NCBI RefSeq assembly: GCF_013185195.1
Contig: NZ_JAAZWC010000007.1
Location: forward strand, 1 to 64,000
Direction: 5' to 3'
Source of the DNA: Saccharibacillus qingshengii
GTDB lineage: Bacteria > Bacillota > Bacilli > Paenibacillales > Paenibacillaceae
Length of the DNA: 64,000 nt
Shown here: in pieces, positions 8,571 to 17,348 of the stretch
Numbering within the stretch: the stretch's first letter is position 1
How the letters are laid out: every line of letters starts with the position of its first letter
Notes under the pieces: generated by a model
The model's database searches: none
Told to the model about the DNA's origin: nothing
The model's input: only the letters and a program-made list of their open reading frames with translations
Translations under genes and position numbers: made by a program

Positions 8571-9809
8571 TCAGCGAATCATAATTCGCCCCGTTCCTTC
8601 GCAAGTCGAACAGGGTTCATAAAACAGCCCGGCCCCGCTTTCCCGTACCTTTTTGCGCGTCATTTCCAGCAGCCCCAGCTTGGTCCAGCCGACGATATGG
8701 GACTGGGTCCGGTCTTTCGACAGCTTTTCTTCGAGCCGGCCAAGTACGCGCTGACGGTTGCTCTCTTCCTGCATATCGATAAAATCGACGATCACGATGC
8801 CGCCGACATCCCGCAGGCGCAGCAGGCGCGCAATTTCTTCGGCCGCTTCCAAATTCGTATCGGTTACCGTCGTCTCCAAGCTGCCGTCCGCTCCCGTAAA
8901 TTTCCCCGTGTTGACATCCACCACCGTAAGCGCTTCGGTCTGATCCCAGATAAGCGTACCGCCACCCGGCAGCCAGATCTTGCGGCCGAAGTCCCGGTGC
9001 AGCTGACGCTCGACCGGATAAGTCTCGAATAACGGCGTCGGATCGCGATGCAGCCGCACCCGCGGCTGCACGCCCGGCATCATCCGCTGCATATAGAGAC
9101 CTGCGCGTTCGCGGGCCTCGGCATCGTCCAAGATCAATTCGTCCGCGTTCGGATTAAATACATCGCGGATCATCCGCTGCGCAAGATCCAGATCCCGGAA
9201 CAGCTCATGCGGCGCTTCGGCCGACTCGGCCAAGCTGCGGATGGAGTCCCACTGACTCCGCAGTCTTTTCAGTTCCTCGCCCAGCCTGTCGTCGTTTCCG
9301 TCTCCCGCCGCCGTACGCAGGATCATGCCTTCGCCGGAACGGCGCAAATACTCGCCAAGCGACTTCAATCGAACGCGTTCCGGCTCGGGTTCGATCTTCC
9401 TGGAAACGGCCACGTAATCCGCTTCCGGCATATAGACGATATACCGTCCCGGCAGCGAATAATGCATAGTGACCCGTGCGCCTTTGCCTCCAAGCGGCTC
9501 TTTCGTGATCTGCACCAGCACCTGCTGGCCTTTGCGGGCAATTTGTTCGATCGAAGGCTTGGTATCGGACTGTTTGTCCAGATGCGCGGGCAGCATATCG
9601 TCGATATATAGAAAAGCGTTCTTTTTCAACCCGATATCCACAAAAGCGGCCTGCATGCCGGGCAGCACATTGACGATGCGTCCTTTGTAAAAACTGCCGG
9701 CCATGCCGTATTCCCGCACGCGTTCCGCCGCAAATTCGATCAGCCGTCCGTCTTCCAGCAGTGCCGTCTCGGTCCACTCCGCTTCGTTATGCACAACCAA
9801 TTGTTTCAT
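8571..9809 (-). CDS. rng: Ribonuclease G/E family endoribonuclease
   Basis: 412-aa Rne/Rng endonuclease for rRNA/mRNA processing. The N-terminal S1 domain (about 36-120) contains KGRIVNVLPGMQAAFVDIG. The RNase H-like/DNase I-like catalytic part carries the Mg-binding Asp residues VVDVNTGKF (D298) and VDFIDM (D342). The protein ends with the zinc-link CxxC (C400, C403 in CSTCEGTGR). It stops right after the link, so it lacks the roughly 75-residue small domain that follows in E. coli RNase G. It is transcribed toward rplU, which it precedes by about 170 bp. Confidence 0.93.
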   Translation of the reverse strand: MKQLVVHNEAEWTETALLEDGRLIEFAAERVREYGMAGSFYKGRIVNVLPGMQAAFVDIGLKKNAFLYIDDMLPAHLDKQSDTKPSIEQIARKGQQVLVQITKEPLGGKGARVTMHYSLPGRYIVYMPEADYVAVSRKIEPEPERVRLKSLGEYLRRSGEGMILRTAAGDGNDDRLGEELKRLRSQWDSIRSLAESAEAPHELFRDLDLAQRMIRDVFNPNADELILDDAEARERAGLYMQRMMPGVQPRVRLHRDPTPLFETYPVERQLHRDFGRKIWLPGGGTLIWDQTEALTVVDVNTGKFTGADGSLETTVTDTNLEAAEEIARLLRLRDVGGIVIVDFIDMQEESNRQRVLGRLEEKLSKDRTQSHIVGWTKLGLLEMTRKKVRESGAGLFYEPCSTCEGTGRIMIR

Positions 9810-9926
9810 GCTTCACCTCTTGCCCGGCATGCCGCCGGTAATCGGCGCAGTACGCGTATTGCGTCCGCCTCTACAGCACTAGACGCGCTTCCTCGTCGAA
9901 AAGTTTCGCCTTTGCCCCTCAGATGT

Positions 9927-9960
9927 AAAAAAGACCCTCCGCTTGAAAGCGGAAGGTCTT
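9927..9960 (-). terminator. Terminator of minC-minD
   Basis: AAGACC(C)TCCGCTT-GAAA-GCGGA(A)GGTCTT folds into a long stem. On the minus strand it is followed by TCTTTTTTAC. It lies about 20 bp downstream of the minD stop. Confidence 0.85.
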
Positions 9961-9978
9961 GTTGGTTAAGCCGGTTCA

Positions 9979-10776
9979 TTATCTGCCGACACCAAAAATT
10001 TTCTTGAACAAATTGAAACGCCCCTTCTTCTCGTCAAGCTGCATCAGGGGGACGGTGTCTCCCTGTATACGGCGGGCGATATTCCGGTAAGCGATCGAAG
10101 CTTTGGAATCGGGATTCATGACGGTCGGCTCGCCGGTATTGGCCGCCTTGATGACCATCTCGTCATCCGGCACAATCCCAAGCAGATCGATATTGAGTAC
10201 CTGCAGCACTTCATCCACATCCAGCATCTCGCCGGCTCTGACCATATTCGGCCGAATCCGGTTAACGATGAGTTTGGGCGAACCGATATGCGAACTTTCC
10301 AGCAGACCGATAACCCGGTCGGCGTCGCGCACAGCCGCATTCTCCGGCGTGGTGACCACGATCGCCTGATCGGCGCCCGCAATGGCATTCTTGAAACCCT
10401 GCTCGATGCCGGCCGGGCAGTCGATCAGTACGTATTGAAATTCGTTCTTCAATTCGAGAATGATATCGCGGATCTGCTCCGGCGACACGGCGTTTTTGTC
10501 CTTGGTCTGCGCGGCCGGAAGCATGTAAAGCTCTTCGAAGCGTTTATCCTTAACCAGCGCTTGGTGCAAACGGCATCGGCCGTCGGCCACGTCGCAAATA
10601 TCGTAAATGATCCGGTTCTCCAGCCCCATCACGACATCCAGGTTGCGCAGGCCGATATCCGTATCGACCAGACAAACCTTTTTGCCAAGCAGCGCCAGCG
10701 CCGTTCCGATATTGGCCGTGGTCGTCGTTTTGCCGACGCCGCCTTTTCCCGAAGTGACGACTATAGCCTCTCCCAT
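9979..10776 (-). CDS. minD: Septum-site-determining ATPase MinD
   Basis: 265-aa membrane-associated ParA-family ATPase that recruits MinC to block polar Z-rings. It has the deviant Walker A motif SGKGGVGKTTT (about 9-19) and DTDIGLRNLD. The C-terminal amphipathic helix (GRFNLFKKIFGVGR) is the expected membrane-targeting sequence. It follows minC by 3 bp; RBS AAAGGAGTG. Confidence 0.97.
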   Translation of the reverse strand: MGEAIVVTSGKGGVGKTTTTANIGTALALLGKKVCLVDTDIGLRNLDVVMGLENRIIYDICDVADGRCRLHQALVKDKRFEELYMLPAAQTKDKNAVSPEQIRDIILELKNEFQYVLIDCPAGIEQGFKNAIAGADQAIVVTTPENAAVRDADRVIGLLESSHIGSPKLIVNRIRPNMVRAGEMLDVDEVLQVLNIDLLGIVPDDEMVIKAANTGEPTVMNPDSKASIAYRNIARRIQGDTVPLMQLDEKKGRFNLFKKIFGVGR

Positions 10777-10779
10777 TCT

Positions 10780-11466
10780 CTACACTCCTTTGAACACATT
10801 CAGATCCCGGCGCAGCCGGGCAATATTCGCCATCTTGTCGATCTGCATCTGCCCGTCCAGGAGATAGGCGAATTCCATCTGCGTCTCGTGCGGATGGGAA
10901 CTCTCCTCTTCGCCGCTGTCGGGCGGACGGCTGATCACTTCCGCAATCCGCAGCTGTGTCGGCGCAAGGTAGGAAGCGCCGACAATCGCATGTTCGCTGC
11001 CTTCCGAACCGGCATGAGCCATTCCGCGCAGTGCTCCGAGAATATAGATATCTCCGGTACAGACGATCGATCCACCCGGATTGACATCGCCCAGAAACAG
11101 CAGATTGCCGTCGTGTGTGAGCACCTGCCCGGAACGAACCATGCCGCTGATGGTCGTTACGGGTGTACGAAGCGCCGCCGTCTCGCGGACTTCGACCGAC
11201 TTGAAACCTTCAATCGAACGGACAAGCAGATTGCGTTTGGTTCGCAGTATATCCAAAATTTGCAGCTTTTGTTCGTCCGCAAGCTGGCGTCTGCCGAACT
11301 GTACATCGATCGCGACGAGCGGGCCGCTCAAGATCGCCTGATGGCTGTTCTCCAGCATGTCCTGCAGTTCAGCCAACAGTTCATCGAAATCGCACTGTTC
11401 GTCCAGACGGAATACGAGGCCGTCCTTGATTCCCTTGATTGTAATGAGACTGCGTTTGATGGACAT
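10780..11466 (-). CDS. minC: Septum-site-determining protein MinC
   Basis: 228-aa FtsZ assembly inhibitor. The N-terminal MinC_N part (1-100) and the C-terminal beta-helix (about 115-220) are joined by a short linker. The latter contains the repeats MVRSGQVLTHDGNLLFLGDVNPGG and GDIYILGALRGMAHAG. It forms an operon with minD and lies below mreD, as in Bacillus (mreBCD-minCD). Confidence 0.96.
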   Translation of the reverse strand: MSIKRSLITIKGIKDGLVFRLDEQCDFDELLAELQDMLENSHQAILSGPLVAIDVQFGRRQLADEQKLQILDILRTKRNLLVRSIEGFKSVEVRETAALRTPVTTISGMVRSGQVLTHDGNLLFLGDVNPGGSIVCTGDIYILGALRGMAHAGSEGSEHAIVGASYLAPTQLRIAEVISRPPDSGEEESSHPHETQMEFAYLLDGQMQIDKMANIARLRRDLNVFKGV

Positions 11467-11550
11467 CTCCCCCGCTCCCCCTTCGACTGAATCTTTTCGA
11501 GACGAAGGTCCCTTTCTCCTGCACGAATCGTATAAAAGTTGCCGCCGCGC

Positions 11551-12081
11551 CTATTTGTTGTCTTCTTTTTTGACCCGCAGCGGCATCTTGTCGAACTGCC
11601 GGCGGATCGGCACATAGACGATCAGCGCAAATACCAGTCGGAACAGCAGATCGGGAATAATGTACTGGATAAGCGCCCAATCGTACGTCTGCTCGTTGAA
11701 ATCAAATACCGTATAAATACCGAACAGCATGCTGTCCAAAATGAAGCTGCCGAGCATGACTACGCTGAGCATTACCGGCAGTGGAGCTTTTGGAAGAGAA
11801 AAAACCAAGCCGAGCAAATAGGCGGTAAAGCCCATCGTAAACGCATAAGGTCCCAGCATGGCTCCGTAATACACGACATCGTGCAGCATCCCGAAGACGA
11901 CACCGAGAGCCATCGCCGCATAGCGGTGACGGTATACGGTCACAAACAAGATACAGACGAACACCAGATTCGGCATAAGATGCGGAATCCAGGACTGCGG
12001 CATGAACCAGGGGAGGACGCTGCCTTCGATCAGAAACAGAACGAATAACAGCAAGGCGAGAATCTGCTTGCGCCAGGTCAT
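11551..12081 (-). CDS. mreD: Rod shape-determining protein MreD
   Basis: 176-aa polytopic membrane protein, about five hydrophobic helices. It belongs to the elongasome that directs lateral wall synthesis with MreB and MreC. The start at 12081 (MTWRKQILALL) is preferred because it overlaps the mreC stop by 4 nt (ATGA). An upstream frame opening at 12141 would lie inside mreC. It ends with basic residues in the cytoplasm. Confidence 0.92.
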   Translation of the reverse strand: MTWRKQILALLLFVLFLIEGSVLPWFMPQSWIPHLMPNLVFVCILFVTVYRHRYAAMALGVVFGMLHDVVYYGAMLGPYAFTMGFTAYLLGLVFSLPKAPLPVMLSVVMLGSFILDSMLFGIYTVFDFNEQTYDWALIQYIIPDLLFRLVFALIVYVPIRRQFDKMPLRVKKEDNK

Positions 12082-12977
12082 GGCGTATCGTCTCCCTCCG
12101 CAGGCTCCGGTCCCGGAACAACGACGAACAGGTCTTTCCATTCTACAAAGCTTGCTGTAGGGAGGATTTTGGCCGTCTTCGTCAAACCAAACTCGCTCGA
12201 TTCGATCGCTCTGACTTTACCCAGCACGATCCCGGCCGGGAATACGCCGCCGCTGCCCGAAGTCACGATGACATCGTTAACGTCAATGACCTTCTTCGGA
12301 TCGTCGTTTTTGATACCGGTCATGACCAGACGTTTTTCTTTGACATCGTAACTTTCGACAATGCCGAATGTTCCGGGCTTGCCGGTTGCGGTGGCTGAAA
12401 TGGCGTAGCTGTCGGGCGACGTTAAGCTTAGGGAAGTAATTAGCTGAATAGTCGACGTGTAATCGGTCGTAGTGCTGATAATGCCGACCATACCTTCGAT
12501 GCTCGTTACCGCCATGCCCACAGCGACGCCGTCTTTGGCTCCGACATCAATATTGACGGTTGGATTGTTGACATCTTCGTTTACCGAGATGACTTGGGCA
12601 AACCGGTAATGCTTGCTCGAGTTCAATTTCTGCTTTTCGGTAAATTTAAGATCTTTCTTCAAACTTTCGTTAACTGTCTTTAAATTGTCATAATCGATCA
12701 GTGCCCGATCAAGCTCGGCTACCTTAATTCTCAATCTCTCATTCTCTTCGTAAACGCCGCCCAGTTCCGAAATATCTTCGAAGAATCCGGACAGCGCCGA
12801 CGCCGGTTTGTTGACAAGTTTCTGCGTATAGCCAACCGTGTCCTTGACGAATTTCTCCGGCCAGGTCAAACCGATCCGATCGCCGAGCGTTACGCCCATC
12901 AGGGCGATAAACAGCACCAGCACGATCAGCAGGACAAACAATTTCCGACTTCCAAGCATTCTAAACAGTTCGAACAC
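12078..12977 (-). CDS. mreC: Rod shape-determining protein MreC
   Basis: 299-aa bitopic membrane protein. A single transmembrane helix (about 13-30) is followed by a coiled coil (about 75-115; EENERLRIKVAELDRALIDYDNL). An extracytoplasmic beta-barrel pair with GAKDGVAVGMAV and GSGGVFPAGIVLGKV follows. It links MreB to wall synthases. A GTG start at 12977 is used. A Met at residue 7 is an alternative start. Confidence 0.95.
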   Translation of the reverse strand: MFELFRMLGSRKLFVLLIVLVLFIALMGVTLGDRIGLTWPEKFVKDTVGYTQKLVNKPASALSGFFEDISELGGVYEENERLRIKVAELDRALIDYDNLKTVNESLKKDLKFTEKQKLNSSKHYRFAQVISVNEDVNNPTVNIDVGAKDGVAVGMAVTSIEGMVGIISTTTDYTSTIQLITSLSLTSPDSYAISATATGKPGTFGIVESYDVKEKRLVMTGIKNDDPKKVIDVNDVIVTSGSGGVFPAGIVLGKVRAIESSEFGLTKTAKILPTASFVEWKDLFVVVPGPEPAEGDDTP

Positions 12978-13022
12978 CTTCTAACATCCATGAATTGTCC
13001 GTAAGCATGGTTCGCCTCCGGG

Positions 13023-14054
13023 TTAGCCGCGCTTGGAGCGCGAGTTGCTCGTTCCGCGGGATTTGAACAGGTGAATATTGTCGAGTGCGCGGCCCGTGCC
13101 GATCGCGACGCAGTCCAGCGGATTCTCGGCCACGATGACCGGCATTCCGGTCTCGCCGGCCAGCAGCTTGTCCAGGTTGCGCAGCAGGGCACCGCCGCCT
13201 GTCAGGACGATACCGCGGTCCATAATGTCGGCCGCAAGTTCCGGCGGACATTTCTCCAGCGTGACTTTGACCGCTTCGACGATTGCGCTCACCGTATCGG
13301 CCAAAGCCTCGGTGATTTCGTGCGAGGTGATCGAGATAGTCTTCGGCAGGCCGCTGACCAGATCGCGTCCGCGGATTTCGATCGTTTCCGGCGTTTCCAG
13401 TTGAATAGCGGAACCGATTTCCATTTTGAGCATTTCCGATGTGCGTTCGCCGATCATCAGATTATACTGCCGCTTCACGTATTGAATAATGGACTCGTCC
13501 ATTTCGTCGCCGGCTACGCGCACCGAACGTGCCGTTACGATCCCGCCGAGCGAGATTACAGCCACTTCCGTTGTGCCTCCGCCGATATCGACGACCATGC
13601 TGCCTGTCGGTTCCCAGACCGGAAGATCCGCTCCGATTGCCGCTGCAAAAGGTTCTTCGATCGTGTAAGCTTCACGCGCTCCCGCCTGTTTGGTCGCATC
13701 TTCGACCGCACGCTGTTCGACAGCCGTAATACCGGAAGGCACGCAGACCATAACGTTCGGATGGCGCTGGAAGAACGAACGTTTCTTCTGAGCTTGGTTG
13801 ATGAAGTATTTGATCATCGTCGCCGTCGTATCGAAGTCGGCGATTACGCCGTCTTTCATCGGACGGATGGCGCGGATATTGCCGGGAGTACGGCCGATCA
13901 TTTTCTTCGCGTCTTCGCCGACCGCTTCAATCGTTTTGGTGTCGGTGCGGATGGCCACCACGGAAGGTTCTCTGACCACAATTCCTTTTCCTCGTACATA
14001 TACCAGCGTGTTTGCCGTTCCCAAATCGATACCCAGATCTTTATTGCCCATCAT
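13023..14054 (-). CDS. mreB: Cell shape-determining actin MreB
   Basis: 343-aa bacterial actin. It has phosphate-1 motif [13 protein letters not shown], phosphate-2 [18 protein letters not shown] and adenosine motif [15 protein letters not shown]. It forms membrane filaments that organise lateral peptidoglycan synthesis. First gene of mreBCD; RBS GGGAG nine bases before the first of two adjacent ATGs. Confidence 0.98.
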   Translation of the reverse strand: MMGNKDLGIDLGTANTLVYVRGKGIVVREPSVVAIRTDTKTIEAVGEDAKKMIGRTPGNIRAIRPMKDGVIADFDTTATMIKYFINQAQKKRSFFQRHPNVMVCVPSGITAVEQRAVEDATKQAGAREAYTIEEPFAAAIGADLPVWEPTGSMVVDIGGGTTEVAVISLGGIVTARSVRVAGDEMDESIIQYVKRQYNLMIGERTSEMLKMEIGSAIQLETPETIEIRGRDLVSGLPKTISITSHEITEALADTVSAIVEAVKVTLEKCPPELAADIMDRGIVLTGGGALLRNLDKLLAGETGMPVIVAENPLDCVAIGTGRALDNIHLFKSRGTSNSRSKRG

Positions 14055-14160
14055 TCTCTTAAACTCCCTCTCTCGTTCATATTCGGATGTATTTTCAAAC
14101 GTATTTCATTGGCGGACAGCCGATTTCGCGGAAGCCGCTTCTGTTTCAGGCGCATAAATA

Positions 14161-14182
14161 AAACCCGTCCGTATAGGGACGG
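14161..14182 (-). terminator. Terminator after radC
   Basis: CCGTCC (14165-14170) pairs with GGACGG (14177-14182). The minus strand continues GTTTTATTTATG, a short U-rich tail. It sits just past the radC stop and before mreB. Confidence 0.65.
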
Positions 14183-14187
14183 AATGC

Positions 14188-14880
14188 TCACATCAAACCC
14201 TGCTCTTTCAAACTTACATAGGTTCCGTCTCCGACCACGATATGGTCCAGCACATCGATCCCGACAATGCGTCCCGCTTCCACCAGCCTCCGGGTCAGGG
14301 AAATATCTTCCGGACTCGGAGCGGGGTCGCCGCTCGGATGATTGTGCGCGCACACGATCGAAGCGCTGCTGCACTTGATCGCCGCACGAAAGACTTCCCG
14401 CGGATGCACGATCGAAGCATTCAAACTTCCGACCGACAGCGTTTCGGTGCCGATCACATGATTTTTCGTATTCAAAAACAGACAGACGAAATGTTCTTTG
14501 CGCAAATCGCGAAGTTCGTCGGCTACCGCTTCATAAGCGTCATGCGGACTGCGCACGACGACTTTATCGGCGGAACTTCTGCGCGACAAACGAAGACCAA
14601 GCTCGATTCCGGCCTTGATCTGCACTGCTTTCGCAGGTCCGACTCCCTTGATCTGCATCAATTCGGACAGGTTCAAATCAGCTAGGCCTTTGAGCGTGCC
14701 CGCTTCGTTCAGCACACGCTGGGCCAGATGCACCGCCGATTCTCCCTGTCTCCCGGTCCGAATCAAAATGGCCAGCAGTTCGGAATGGCTCAGCGCTCCC
14801 GCGCCGTACTGAAGCATACGCTCTCTCGGCCGTTCTTCGCCCGGCAGATCGCGCAGCAGATGGACAGCTTGCGAATCCAT
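14188..14880 (-). CDS. radC: RadC/JAB-domain protein (chromosomal copy)
   Basis: 230-aa protein with an N-terminal helix-hairpin-helix part (about 40-85; LIRTGRQGESA, MQIKGVGPAKAVQIKAG). A C-terminal JAB1/MPN-like domain carries HNHPSGDPAPSPEDI. The historical link to DNA repair is not well supported; the biochemical role is unknown. It lies between maf and mreB, the usual Firmicute position. Start 14880 chosen for AAGAGGAACGTC upstream. A second, divergent RadC is on the mobile element at 56003-56608. Confidence 0.95.
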   Translation of the reverse strand: MDSQAVHLLRDLPGEERPRERMLQYGAGALSHSELLAILIRTGRQGESAVHLAQRVLNEAGTLKGLADLNLSELMQIKGVGPAKAVQIKAGIELGLRLSRRSSADKVVVRSPHDAYEAVADELRDLRKEHFVCLFLNTKNHVIGTETLSVGSLNASIVHPREVFRAAIKCSSASIVCAHNHPSGDPAPSPEDISLTRRLVEAGRIVGIDVLDHIVVGDGTYVSLKEQGLM

Positions 14881-14983
14881 GACGTTCCTCTTTTCGCAGG
14901 TTTCCGAAACCGGGTCCCATGCGTGGTTCAAGCGGCGTTCCAATTATGTATGTCTACCGCAGGGCAGCCGAAAATACGGAACC

Positions 14984-15601
14984 TTATGGATTGGACGACA
15001 GCAGATCGATCCCGAAGCCTTCGAGCATTTCGCCCAGCAGAGACAGGGGAAGACCCACTACCGTAAAATAATCGCCTTCGATCGATTCGACGAGCAGCGC
15101 TCCAAGACCCTGTATCGCATAAGCGCCCGCCTTGTCCATCGGCTCTCCGCTTTTCACATAATCTTCTATTCGCTGTTCGGTTAAGTCTTTCATGCGCACG
15201 CGCGTAAAGCGGTGACGAACATCCCTTCGTCCGCTTGCCTGATGCAGACAGGCGACACCCGTATAAACGAGATGTTCGCGTCCCTGCAGCATGCCGAGCA
15301 TCCGAATCGCGTCCTGTTCATCCTCCGGTTTGCCAAGCACCGAGCCGCCCAGTACGACGATCGTATCGCTGCCGACCACTACCCCTTCGCCGGGACACCT
15401 GTCCAGTACCGATTGGGCTTTGCGCAGTGCCAGTTCTTCGACGATCCGCTCCGGCGTCCAATCTGCCGGAACCTCCTCTGAAGCTTCACTGGGCTCGACA
15501 ATAAAGTCTGCTCCAAGTGAAGCCAGCAGCTCCCGTCTCCGCGGAGAAGCGGAAGCCAGTATAATTTGACGGGCGTGTCTGTTGTACGAGTGATTGGTCA
15601 A
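14984..15601 (-). CDS. maf: Maf-family nucleotide pyrophosphatase
   Basis: About 205-aa Maf protein that hydrolyses non-canonical or modified nucleoside triphosphates (dTTP/UTP-type). It has the N-terminal signature LASASPRRRELL and VVGSDTIVVLGG. It ends with GDYFTVVGLPLSLL. The start is uncertain: a TTG at 15601 has AAAGGAG about 11 nt upstream, whereas a GTG at 15646 opens the frame without a convincing RBS. Confidence 0.93.
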   Translation of the reverse strand: MTNHSYNRHARQIILASASPRRRELLASLGADFIVEPSEASEEVPADWTPERIVEELALRKAQSVLDRCPGEGVVVGSDTIVVLGGSVLGKPEDEQDAIRMLGMLQGREHLVYTGVACLHQASGRRDVRHRFTRVRMKDLTEQRIEDYVKSGEPMDKAGAYAIQGLGALLVESIEGDYFTVVGLPLSLLGEMLEGFGIDLLSSNP

Positions 15602-15812
15602 AATGAAAAAAGCTCCTTTGAGCCGGCCGGTACGCTGCCGCAGCACTCCGCTTCGCGTTCAACCGGTACTTCCGGGACGGCTTGGACGTCCGCGCGACGA
15701 ACCGTTGGCGGTCCGCTCCACAACCGGAATACAGCTGCGGCAAGCCTTCGGCACAGCCGAAGCGCAGCTCCGTTGATCTGTTCGGCGCCCTTAAGGGTTC
15801 AGAACAAACATT

Positions 15813-15841
15813 ATTATACGTGCTATCGGGCGGCAATACAA
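15813..15841 (-). promoter_or_regulatory. Probable maf promoter
   Basis: The minus strand has TTGTAT (15836-15841), a 17-bp spacer and TATAAT (15813-15818). The transcript would have a leader of about 200 nt before maf; I see no recognisable element or ORF in it. With the terminator at 15871-15918 this accounts for the 359-bp gap between maf and murC. Confidence 0.6.
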
Positions 15842-15870
15842 ACTTAAATCGCTTAAGCAGCGCGGCGGGA

Positions 15871-15918
15871 AACAAAACAGCCGTTCCGAAAACGCCTGAG
15901 GCGATCCCGGAACGGCTG
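15871..15918 (-). terminator. Terminator of valS-folC-murC
   Basis: CAGCCGTTCCG (15878-15888) pairs with CGGAACGGCTG (15908-15918). On the minus strand it is followed by TTTTGTTT. It lies about 45 bp past the murC stop. Confidence 0.85.
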
Positions 15919-15960
15919 CGGCCGTCAGGCTTGTCTATGGACACCCGGCCTTTTTGAAAG

Positions 15961-17340
15961 TCAGGCGTTCTTGCGATTCCAGTCTTCCGCGAACGCGTGC
16001 GAGACTTTCCAGATATCGCCGGCTCCCATCGTAATCACGAGGTCCCCGTCTCCGATACGGCCGGTCAGATCTTCCAGCACTTCTTCCTTCGTCGCCAGAT
16101 AACGGGCATTCGGGTTGCTGTTCTGGCGGATCAACTCGGTCAGCGAAGAAGAATGCACGCCTTCGATCGGCTCTTCGCCGGCCGGGGAGTAGATATCGAC
16201 GATAATCGCTTCGTCCGCGTCGGCAAAAGCACGGCTGAACGCGTCGAGCAGGAAAAAGGTCCGTGTATACCGCTGCGGCTGGAACACGGCAACAATCCGT
16301 TTGCCTGTAGATTTGGCGGCGCGCAGCGTCGCTTCAATCTCGGTCGGATGATGCGCGTAATCGTCTACGACCAGGGCACCGGCCGTATCGGCCAGCACCT
16401 GGAAACGCCGCTTGGCGCCGTTGAATTTGGACAGCCCTTCCGCCGCTTCCTCGAAAGGAATACCCGACTTGATGCAGGCGATCAGCGCGGCTGTCGCATT
16501 GTAGACGTTATACTTGCCCGGTACGAACAGGTTCACCCGGCCAAGTTCCCGGCCTTCGGTGCTCACCGTAAACGAAGAACGGCGATCGCCCAGCTCGATT
16601 TCCGAGATCCGGTAATCGGCATCTTCGCCCATCCCGTACGTGACGAGTTTGCAGCTGAGCTGCGGCATCAATTCGCGCAGGTTCTCGTCATCTCCGCAGA
16701 CAATCGCGCAGCCTTCTTCGCGCGTCTGGTTCAGAAACTGGACGTAGGCTTCCTTGATTTTCTCGAAGCTGCCTTCGTAATTCTCCAGATGGTCGGCTTC
16801 GATATTGGTCACGATGCTGATGTACGGATGATACTGCAGGAATGTACCGTCGCTTTCGTCGGCTTCCGCCACGACGTATTCGCTTTTGCCGGCTTTGGCA
16901 TTGGTGCCGAAACCTACAATCTCGCCGCCGATGATGTAAGTCGGATCGGTTCCGCATTCTTCCATCGCAAGCGCGGTCATCGACGATGTCGTCGTTTTGC
17001 CATGGGCTCCCGCCACCGCGATGCCTTTGCGTTCGTTGAGCAGGCGGGCCAGCATCTGGGAACGATGCAGGGTCGGAATACCGAGACGCTGCGCTTCGAC
17101 CCGTTCCACATTGTCTTCCGGCAGTGCGGTCGAATAAACGACCGTATCGGCGCCCTGTACATATTCGGCTTGGTGGCCGTAATGGATTTCGGCGCCTCCA
17201 TCAACCAGTTTTTTGGTGAGGCTTTGTTCCGCCACATCGGATCCCGTAATCTTGTATCCCATTTCCAGCAGTACCCGGGCGATCGCGCTCATACCGTAAC
17301 CGCCGATGCCGATGAAATGGATGTGTTCTGTCTTTTTCAT
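15961..17340 (-). CDS. murC: UDP-N-acetylmuramate--L-alanine ligase
   Basis: 459-aa Mur ligase adding L-Ala to UDP-MurNAc in peptidoglycan precursor synthesis. It has the N-terminal UDP-binding Rossmann motif HFIGIGGYGMSAIA, the ATP loop GAHGKTTTSSM (about 110-120), EADESDGTFL, and a C-terminal domain with DDYAHHPTEI. The ATG at 17340 (MKKTEH) is preferred; GGTG lies 9 nt upstream. It follows folC by 8 bp and ends the valS-folC-murC operon. Confidence 0.97.
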   Translation of the reverse strand: MKKTEHIHFIGIGGYGMSAIARVLLEMGYKITGSDVAEQSLTKKLVDGGAEIHYGHQAEYVQGADTVVYSTALPEDNVERVEAQRLGIPTLHRSQMLARLLNERKGIAVAGAHGKTTTSSMTALAMEECGTDPTYIIGGEIVGFGTNAKAGKSEYVVAEADESDGTFLQYHPYISIVTNIEADHLENYEGSFEKIKEAYVQFLNQTREEGCAIVCGDDENLRELMPQLSCKLVTYGMGEDADYRISEIELGDRRSSFTVSTEGRELGRVNLFVPGKYNVYNATAALIACIKSGIPFEEAAEGLSKFNGAKRRFQVLADTAGALVVDDYAHHPTEIEATLRAAKSTGKRIVAVFQPQRYTRTFFLLDAFSRAFADADEAIIVDIYSPAGEEPIEGVHSSSLTELIRQNSNPNARYLATKEEVLEDLTGRIGDGDLVITMGAGDIWKVSHAFAEDWNRKNA

Positions 17341-17348
17341 AATACGTT

